From Piscinibacter sp047600445 (lineage in GTDB: Bacteria; Pseudomonadota; Gammaproteobacteria; Burkholderiales; Burkholderiaceae_C), in contig NZ_JASGKT010000002.1 in the NCBI RefSeq assembly GCF_047600445.1, positions 372,001 through 436,000 on the forward strand: 64,000 bases of DNA, in the 5' to 3' direction. Under the pieces are notes generated by a model that did no database searches, was not told the DNA's origin, and was given only the letters and a program-made list of their open reading frames with translations. Position 1 is the first letter of the stretch; each line of letters opens with the position of its first letter. Both the position numbers and the translations under genes were made by a program. Positions 42,896-53,500 of the stretch are shown piece after piece.

Positions 42896-43474
42896 ATGAA
42901 GCTCAGCGACCTGGCCTACGTTCCGGAGCACAACCTCCCGGCGGCGCTGACGCTGTACCGGGTACAGCGCAGCACGTCGCGCCCCGGCACCGTGCGGGTC
43001 GGCGCGCTTCGGCTTCCGCCGGCCGGCACGCTGGCGGGGCGCTTCGACCTCGCGCGCGTCGCCGTGGGCTACTTCGGCGAAGCGCCCGAGACCGCCGTCT
43101 ACGAGGCCCTGGCGCGCAGGGAAGTCACCAGCCTGTCCGTCTCGTTGCTGACGCAGCGCAGCCTGCTGGCCCTTCAGACCCAGCGAACCCTGCGCTTGGC
43201 CGACCTGCGGCCGCATGCGCCGTCCTGGCCGTTCCTCCAGTCGCTGCGGCTGCATCTGACACAGCAAGTCGCCGACGACGCGCACAAGCTCGGCTTCGAG
43301 GGCGTCATCTACCGCTCGGCTCAACAGTACGCGCACGATTGCTACGCGATCTTCGGGCCGGCGCTGCGCGCGCTCAAGCTCATCGGGAGCGTCAGGCTCG
43401 TCAATCCGGCTGGCGGCTTGCACCGCTGCGTGACTGCGGCCTTGATCGGCTCGCAGGTGCCGCTGGTGCCTTGA
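42896..43474 (+). CDS. RES-domain toxin (NAD-depleting family)
   Basis: A 192-residue RES domain. The eponymous residues are visible: Arg in TLYRVQ (about residue 20), Glu in YFGEAPETAVYEAL (about 65-75) and Ser in VIYRSAQQYAHDCYAIF (about 140). Family members degrade cellular NAD+ when freed from their antitoxin. It follows the antitoxin gene by 13 nt, and its stop overlaps a TTG start of the truncated restriction gene (TTGA). Confidence 0.78.
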   Translation: MKLSDLAYVPEHNLPAALTLYRVQRSTSRPGTVRVGALRLPPAGTLAGRFDLARVAVGYFGEAPETAVYEALARREVTSLSVSLLTQRSLLALQTQRTLRLADLRPHAPSWPFLQSLRLHLTQQVADDAHKLGFEGVIYRSAQQYAHDCYAIFGPALRALKLIGSVRLVNPAGGLHRCVTAALIGSQVPLVP

Positions 43475-44726
43475 CTGAGAACGGAGCGAGCAATGGCCCG
43501 AACGAAGCCTTCTCCCGCGTCAAGATCGACGCCCAGCTCAGGGATCAGGGCTGGGACGTGCTCGACACCAACGCCGTCCGCTTCGAATGTGTTCTGCCCG
43601 ACAAGACCAAGGCCGACTACGTCTTGTGTGACCGCAACGGTCGCGCCGTGGCCGTGATCGAAGCCAAGAAGGCCGCCGTCAACCTGGCCGAGGCCGAGGC
43701 GCAGGCCAGGGGCTACGCCCAACAGCTCGGCGTGCCCTACATCTTCCTCGCCAACGGCCAGGAGATCCGCTTCTGGGAATGGCAACGCGATGCCTACCCT
43801 CACCCGGTCAAGACTTTCTTCTCCCAAGGCGACCTCGAGCGCCGCGCCGCAACCGCGCAGGTCAAGCGCGACCCGCTGGCCGTGCCCATCGACCGACACA
43901 TCGTCGAGCGCGACTACCAGACCGCGTGCATCGACACGCTGTGCCGCGAGATCGCCGCCGGCCGTCGCAAGCTGCTCGTCGAGATGGCCACCGGCACCGG
44001 CAAGACCCGCACCGCCGCCGCGTTCATCAAGCGCCTGTTCGATGCCAACGCCGTCACGCGCGTGCTCTTCCTCGTGGACCGCATCCCGCTGGCCAAGCAG
44101 ACCGAAGACGCCTTCGCCGAACACCTGCGCGACTACCCCGCCTACGTGCTGCGCGCCGGCCGGCGCTTCCAGGACGAGAAGTGCATCACCATCACCACGC
44201 TGCAGAGCATGGTGAACATCTACGGCGACTACTCGGCGGGCTACTTCGACCTCGTGATCTCCGACGAATGCCACCGCTCGATCTACGGCAAGTGGAGCGG
44301 CGTGCTCAGGCACTTCGACGGCATCCAGCTCGGCCTGACCGCCACGCCCTGCGTCGCCGAGGCGCAGGACTTCGGCGACGACGAAGACAAGCTCTTCGTC
44401 CGCGACACGCTGCGCTTCTTCGAGGTGGACCGCCCGACCTTCAGCTACAAGATGAAGGAGGCCGTCCGCGACGGCTACCTCGTGCCCTACCAGATCTACA
44501 AGGCCAAGACGGTGAAGACTGCCGCCGATGGCGGATTTCCGGTCAAGCGCGACGAGCTGGACTGGAGCGCCATGAACGGCCCCACGCGCGCCGAGTTCGA
44601 GAAGCTGTTCGGCAAGGACGACAGCATCGTCATCGACCCCGCCGCGCTGGAACGCAGGTTCACCATTCCCGAACGCAACCGCGCCATCGTGCGCGAGTTC
44701 CGCGACGTGCTCGCCAACGGCTACCC
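43471..44726 (+). pseudogene. hsdR: Truncated type I restriction endonuclease R subunit (HsdR)
   Basis: The 5' part of an HsdR: N-terminal nuclease domain (ADYVLCDRNGRAVAVIEAKKAAVNLAEAEAQARGYAQQL, with the D...ExK site), then a DEAD-like helicase first half with LLVEMATGTGKTRTAAAFI (Walker A), VISDECHRSIYGKW (Walker B) and LGLTATP. After FRDVLANGYP at about 44726 similarity stops; the second helicase domain and the rest of the usual 800-1000 residues are missing, and the frame runs into unrelated sequence until 44883. No hsdM or hsdS is present. Likely start TTG at 43471, overlapping the RES toxin stop. G+C is lower than in neighbours. Confidence 0.8.
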
Positions 44727-44918
44727 GACCAGATCAAGGCCGCTGCACAACGGAAAGGGATCGCCCTTCCTGACGGGTGGAAGCCGGATGTGGCGCTTCG
44801 CTTGGTTTCTTCGTGGGCCACGCAAGGCACCAGGCTGCCTGATGACATTCTTGCGGGTGCGTCCAAGCTCTTCGCAGCCTTGAACGCTGGGTTTTGCCAA
44901 CGCGCTATCGACCGCTAG
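44727..44918 (+). pseudogene. Fragment of an unknown gene fused behind the hsdR remnant
   Basis: In a different frame from hsdR, 63 codons read DQIKAAAQRKGIALPDGWK... and continue to a TAG at 44916-44918 with normal codon composition (KLFAALNAG near the end). There is no start codon or Shine-Dalgarno sequence, so it looks like the 3' end of another gene joined to hsdR by a deletion at about 44727. I do not recognise the family. Confidence 0.45.
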
Positions 44919-45038
44919 GGGAACGTAAGCGGCCGCTGCCTCACCGCGCTACCAGTGAGAGCAGCGTGTAGTTAACCATCGCCGTGCCGCTGCCAGCGGC
45001 GTTGTCGTTCGGTCAGGCGTTCCAGGCGTCGCGTGGGC
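44919..45038. other. Gap between accessory patch and katE
   Basis: About 120 bp with no open frame, no T-rich terminator and no repeat that I can see apart from a small CCGCT/AGCGG hairpin. Confidence 0.5.
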
Positions 45039-47153
<2,115 letters not shown>

Positions 47154-47245
47154 GGCGATCCTCTCTTGTCGAGTCGCTGTGGTGAGGCGCGTCAGGCTAG
47201 ACGGCGCGCCGGGCGCCGCGCTGTCGGCCCGGCGCGGTTTTGCGC

Positions 47246-47261
47246 GTAGGTGGTGGCCTAC
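47246..47261. promoter_or_regulatory. Copy 2 of the GTAGG dyad, upstream of katE
   Basis: GTAGGT-GGTG-GCCTAC inside a longer perfect inverted repeat (47242-47265, arms GCGCGTAGG / CCTACGCGC). It is the most symmetric copy, 92 bp from the katE ATG. Confidence 0.6.
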
Positions 47262-47285
47262 GCGCGGCGCCGCACCGCGAGGGCT

Positions 47286-47301
47286 GTAGGACCGCTCCGA
47301 C
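47286..47301. promoter_or_regulatory. Copy 3 of the GTAGGA/TCCGAC dyad, upstream of the glucan synthase operon
   Basis: GTAGGA-CCGC-TCCGAC, 24 bp from copy 2 and 77 bp upstream of the small-protein gene at 47379. Confidence 0.6.
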
Positions 47302-47378
47302 GTGCGCTCGCACGCTCTTCCTGCCCCGCGGCGCGCGCGCCGAATCCAGACTGGCGGCTCACCCGAGGAGCACCCGCC

Positions 47379-47597
47379 ATGACGACGCGCGACACCTTTT
47401 CCGCCCACGGCAGCGATGCCTGGATCGCCATGCACCGCCGCGAACTGCGCCGCCACGTGGCGCAGTGCTGGACGCGGCGCGCTTGGCGCAGCGCCGCGCA
47501 GGGCCTGGACGCGGCGCATCGCCTGCTCGGGCCGCGCTTCGCGACGGTGGTGCTCGCCGTCACGGGGCTGATGCTGCTGCCGGCGCTGTGGACCTGA
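47379..47597 (+). CDS. Small membrane protein ahead of the glucan synthase gene
   Basis: A 72-residue protein with a basic, His/Arg-rich front (MHRRELRRHVAQ) and one C-terminal membrane helix (FATVVLAVTGLMLLPALW). GAGGAG lies 8 nt before the ATG. Its end overlaps the GTG start of the cyclic glucan synthase by 10 nt, so it is translationally coupled to it and may be a subunit or merely a leader cistron. No family recognised. Confidence 0.65.
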   Translation: MTTRDTFSAHGSDAWIAMHRRELRRHVAQCWTRRAWRSAAQGLDAAHRLLGPRFATVVLAVTGLMLLPALWT

Positions 47598-50500
47598 GGG
47601 GCGCGCTGCGCGGCGCGCCCCCGGACGCGCCGATCCGCTCGGTGCTGTTCGGCGAGACGCGCTTCGCGCAGCACGGCGCCAGCCTCGCCGAGGCGCAGTC
47701 CAGCCGCGGCTGGCGGCCGCTGGACAACAGCTTCTTCCCGCGCCTGGCCGACAACATCGCCGCGCTGCGCCGCGCGATGAGCGCGCTGGAGGCCAGCGCG
47801 AGCCAGGGCCGCCACCTCTCGCCCACCGCGCAATGGCTGCTCGACAACGCCACGCTGATCGACGAGCAGCTCGGCGCCATCCGCGAGGCCCTGCCGCTGC
47901 GCTTCTACCGCCGCCTGCCGGTGGTGCGCGACGCCGCGCTGCGCGGCCTGCCGCGCATCTACGGCATCGCCTGGGCCTGGGTGGCGCACAGCGACAGCGG
48001 TTTCGACGCGGCGCTGTTCACGCGCTTCCTCGCCGCCTACCAGGAGGTGCAGCCGCTGACCGTCGGCGAGCTGCGCGCGCTGCACACCACGCTGCGCGTC
48101 GTGCTGGTGGAGAACCTGCGCCGCCTGGCCGAGCGCGTGGTGGCGCGCAACGCCGCGCGCGACGCCGCCCACGCCTGGGTCGACGGCGCGGCCGTGCCCG
48201 GCGACCCGGCCGCGCTGGCGCCCACCGACGACGAAGTGCGTGCGCTCGACGAGCGCGGCTCGCTGGGCGCCTTCCTGCTGACGCTGTGGCAGCGCCTCGA
48301 CCTGGAGGACGGCGTGCCGCAGCGCGACGCCATCGCCACCTGGCTGGCGCCGCGGCTGCCCGATCCGCACGCCGCGCTGGTGACGCTGCAGAACCAGACC
48401 GCCGAAGACCAGCAGAGCATCCGCCACGCCATCACCACGCTGCACACGCTGGCGCGCACCGACTGGGAACGCCTGATCGAGCCGCTCAGCGAGACGCTGC
48501 GCGCGCTCGAAACCTCGCCGGTGCACGCCGCCGAAGACCTCGCCACGCGCGGCGCCACGCTCGACGCCATCGAGGCGCTGGCGCGCCGCAGCGGCCGCAG
48601 CGAGACCGAGGTGGCGCGCCTGCTGGTGACGCTGGCGACGCAGGCCTGGGACGGCGCCGGCGAGCCGCCGGCCAACGCCGCGCTGGCCTGGTGGTGGCGC
48701 GGCCCCGGCGAGAACACGCTGCGCGCGCGCCTCGGCCTGCCGCCGCGCCGGCTGCCGCGCCGCGCCAGCGAGGCCTGGCGGCGCGCCGCCACGCCGGCCT
48801 ACCTGCTGGCCATCGCGCTCGGCCTGGCCGGCACGCTGGCCTGGGTGATGGGCGCGGCGCCGCGCGGCGGCCCCGCCTGGCTGTGGTGGCTGACGCTGCT
48901 CGCGGCCGCCGTGCCGCTCAGCGAGGCCTGCGTGGCGGTGCTGAACCGGCTGGTCAGCGAATCGGTGGCGCCGGCGCAGTTGCCGCGGCTGGCGCTGGCG
49001 CGGGGCCTGGGGCCGGGCGAGCGCTGCCTGGTGGTGATGCCGGTGCTGCTGGCCTCGGCCGACGAGCTGGCGCGCCACGTCGCGCAGCTCGAGCAGCACG
49101 CGCTCGCCAGCCCCGAACACGAGGCGCAGTTCGCGCTGCTGTCCGACTACGCCGACGCGCCGGTGCGGCGGCTGCCCGGCGACGCGGCGCTGCTCGACGC
49201 CGCCGTCGCGGCCATCGCCGCGCTGAACTGGCGCCACGGCGCCGACCCGCAGACTGCGCCGCGTTTCCTGCTGCTGCACCGCGAGCGCGCCTTCAGCGAC
49301 AGCGAGCAGCGCTGGATCGGCTGGGAGCGCAAGCGCGGCAAGATCGAGGCGCTGCTGCGCGTGCTGGCCGAGGGCGAGTCCGCCTACCGCCCCTTCATCG
49401 AGCTGGGCGCGCTGTCCACGCCGCGCCCCGGCGTGCGCTACCTGCTGACGCTAGACGCCGACACCGACCTGCTGCCCGGCCGGCTGCGCGAGCTGGTCGG
49501 CATCGCCGCGCACCCGCTGCACCGGCCGCGCTTCGACGCCGCGCAGCGGCGCGTCGTCGCCGGCTACGCGATCGTGCAGCCGCGCGTCGAGACGCCGCTG
49601 TCGGCGCCCGGGTCGGTGACGCCGTACCACGCCCTCTTCAACGGCGAGAACGGGCTCGACCCGTACAGCGCCGCCGCCTCCGAGGTCTACCAGGACCTGT
49701 TCGGCGAAGGCAGCTTCAGCGGCAAGGGGCTGATCGACGTGCGCGCCGCGCACGCCGCGCTGGCGCGGCGCTTCGCCGACGGGCAACTGCTCAGCCACGA
49801 CCTGCTCGAAGGCTCGCTGGCGCGCTGCGCCGCCGCCAGCGGCGTCACCGTGTTCGAGGACGCGCCGCTGCACGCCGACGTGGCCGCCTCGCGCCTGCAC
49901 CGCTGGACACGCGGCGACTGGCAGTTGCTGCTCTTCCTGTTCGGCGCCGGCGGCGTGCGCGTGGCGGCGATCAACCGCTGGAAGATGCTCGACAACCTGC
50001 GCCGCTCGCTGGTGGCGCCGTGCGCGCTGGCGCTGCTGCTGCTGGCGCTGGCCTTCGGCGCGCTGCCGCTGGCGACGGCGCTGGCGGTGGTGCTGGCCGC
50101 CTTCGTCGCCGGCCCGCTGATCGGCGCGCTGGCCGCGCTCGCGCCGAGCCGCGACGACATCGCGCTGGCGCGCTTCTTCGCACAGGCCGGCGCCGGGCTG
50201 CTGCGCTGCGCCGCGCTCGCGCTGTGGCAGCTCGCGCAGTTGCTGGCGCAGGCGCAGCTCTACGCCGACGCGATCGCGCGCGCGCTGTGGCGCTGTTTCG
50301 TCTCGCAGCGCCTGACGCTGCAATGGACCACCGCCGCCGCGGCCCAGGCGGCGGCCAGCACGCATCTGCCCGAGCTGCTGCGGCGCCACTGGCGCGAGCC
50401 GGCGCTGGCGGCGGCCCTCGCGCTGCTGCTGGCGCTCGCGGCCCGCTTCGGCGCGCCGGTGCGCTGGGACGCGGCCGCGCCGCTGCTGACGCTGTGGGCG

Positions 50501-53500
50501 CTGGCGCCGGTCTGGACCTGGCTGGCCAGCCGCCCGGCGCGGCACGAGCGCGAGCAGCTCGACCGCGCCGACCTCGACTACCTGCGCGGCGTGGCGCGCG
50601 ACACCTGGCGCTTCTACGAAGAGCACGTGGGCGCCGCCGACCTGCACCTGCCGCCCGACAACGTGCAACTGGTGCCGCGCCTGCTGGTGGCGCACCGCAC
50701 CTCGCCCACGAACATCGGCCTGTACCTGCTGGCCGTCGCCTGCGCGCGCGAGATGGGCTTCATCGACACCGCGCAGATGGCCGAGCGCATCGCCGCCACG
50801 CTGGACAGCGTCGAGCGCCTGCCCCGGCACCACGGCCATCTGCCGAACTGGATCGACACGCAAAGCGGCGCGGCCTTGCAGCCGCTGTACGTCTCGGCGG
50901 TCGACAGCGGCAACCTCGTCGCCTGCCTGATGGTGCTGGCGCAGGCCTGCGAGGAACGCGCCGCCGGCGCCGGGCCCGACGCGGCCGGCGAGCCCGCGCG
51001 CGAATCGCTGCGCCGCTCGGCGCGGCGCGCGCTGGCGCTGGCGCTGGCGGTGGACTTCCGGCCGCTGTACGACCCGCGGCGCCGCCTGCTGCACATCGGC
51101 TGGCACGTCGATCGCGACGAGCTTGACCGCGGCCACTACGACCTGATGGCCAGCGAGGCGCGGCTGAGCTCGCTGGTGGCGATCGCCAAGGGCGACCTGC
51201 CGGCCGAGCACTGGCGCGCGCTCGGCCGCCCGACCGTGGCGGTGGGGCGCGAGCCGCTGCTGCGCTCCTGGTCGGGCTCGATGTTCGAGTACCTGATGCC
51301 CGCGCTGCTGCTGGAGGAGCCGCCGGGCAGCCTGCTGTGGCGCTCGGCGCGCGTCGCGGTGGCCGAGCAGCGACGCGAGGCGCGCCCGCACGGCACGCCC
51401 TGGGGCATCTCCGAGTCGGCCATCGCGCTGCAGGACCACACGATGGCCTACCAGTACGGCCCGCAGGGCGTGGCGCGGCTGGCGCTGCGCCGCACGCCGG
51501 CCGACGAGCGCGTGATCGCGCCCTATGCCAGCGGCCTGGCGCTGCTGGTCGACGCGGGCGCGGCGGTGGCCAACCTGCGCGCGCTCGAGGCGCTCGGCGC
51601 GCGCCGCGAGCGCGGCTTCATCGAGTCCATCGACTACAGCCCGCAGCGCCAGGCCGACGGCGGCAGCCACACGCTGGTGCAGACGCACATGTCGCACCAC
51701 CAGGCGATGCTGCTGGTGGCCGCGGTGTCGGTGCTCAGCGGCGGCGCGCCGCAGGCCTGGGCGCGGCGCGCGCCGCACCTGCGCGCGGTGGCCGGGCTGC
51801 TGCACGAGCGCGCGCCGCGCGAATTGCAGCCGCTGCGCGAGCGCCCCGCCGCGCCGCCGCCGCGCCGCAGCGGCCGCGAGGCGCTGGCGCTCGGTGGCGC
51901 GCCGCTGGCCGACGCGCTGCCGCCCACGCACTGGCTCGGCAACCGCCGCTACGGCGTGGTGCTGCGCAGCAACGGCGCCGGCTGGTCGCAGGCGCAGGGC
52001 GTGGGCCTGACACGCTGGCGCGACGACGCGCCGCGCGACGAGCACGGCACCTTCGTCTACCTGCAGCGCGGCGACGCCGCGCCGCGCCACTCGCTGAGCA
52101 CGCACCCGGCCGCCGACCCCGAGGCGCACTACCACTGCCGCATGCTGCCCGACCGCGTGCTGTTCGACTGCCGCTGGAGCGACCTGGAGTCGCGCTGCAC
52201 CGTCTGGGTCAGCCCCGAGGACGACGCCGAGCTGCGCCGGGTCGAGCTGTGCAACACCGGCGCGCGCGCGATCGAGCTGATCGTGCACCTCGCCAGCGAG
52301 CCGACGCTCGCGCCGCAGGCGGCCGACGAGGCGCACCCGGCTTTCTCCAAGCTGTTCGTCGAGGCGGCCTGGGACGCGGCCGAACACGCGCTGTGGCTGC
52401 GCCGCCGCCCGCGCCTGCACGGCGACGCCGAGTGGCGCGCCGTGCACGCGCTGACCAGCAGCAGCGGCCCGCCCGACATGGCGCTGCGCGTGCAGCCCTG
52501 CGCCGACCGGCGCCGCTGGCTGGGCCGCCACGGCAGCGCGGCGCTGCCGCTGGGCCCGGGCGGCGCGGAGGCGATGCCGGCGCCGGCCGACGCCGCCGAC
52601 GCGCCGCCGGCCCTGCCCGGCCGCGCGCTGGACACCGGGCTCGACCCGGTGGCGGTGCTGTCGGTGCGCCTGACGCTGGCCGCCGGCGCGAGCGCCGCGC
52701 TGACCTTCCTGTGCGCCGCCGGCACCTCGCAGGAGGTGCTGGAGACCGTGGTCGACGCCTGCCGCCATCCGCAGCACGCCGAGCGCGCCTCGAACCTGTC
52801 GCACACGATGGCCTCCATCCTGCTGCACGACATGCGCATCGACGCGCCCGACTGGGCCGCGCTGCTGCGTTTGCAGACGCTGCTGTCGGGCCTGCACGCG
52901 CGCGAGCTGCCGGCCGGCATCGAACGCTGCGACCGGCGCGCGCTGTGGCGCCACGGCATCGGCGGCGACCGCCCGATCCTGGCGGTGACGATCCGCGGCG
53001 AGGCCGGGCTCGCGCTGGTGCACACGCTGCTGCGCGCGCTGCCGGCCTGGACCGCGGCGGGGCAGGGCGTCGACCTGGTGATCGTCAACGGCGAGCCGCC
53101 CTCGTACCAGACGCCGGTGCAGCACCAGTTGCTGCACTGGCTGCCGGTGGAGGCCGAGGCCGGCGCCGCGCGGCCCGCCGTCAAGCTGCTGCGCGAGGGC
53201 GAGCTCGACCGCGACGAACGCGCCACGCTGGCGCTGCTGGCGCGTGTGCGCCTGCATGCCGACGGGCGCTCGCTGGCCGAGCAGGTCGAGCGCCTGGCCG
53301 AGCGCCATGCGCGCGAGCGCGCGCGCCGCGACGCGCAGCGCGCGCGGGTGGTCGAGACGCCGTGGCGCGCCGGGGTGGCGCGGCCGGCGCGCGTCGAGGC
53401 GCCGGCCGTCGCCTTCGACGCCGGCGACGGCCGCTGCCGCTTCGCGATCGGCGCCGCGGCGCACCCGCCGCGGCCGTGGATCAACGTGCTCGCCAACCCG

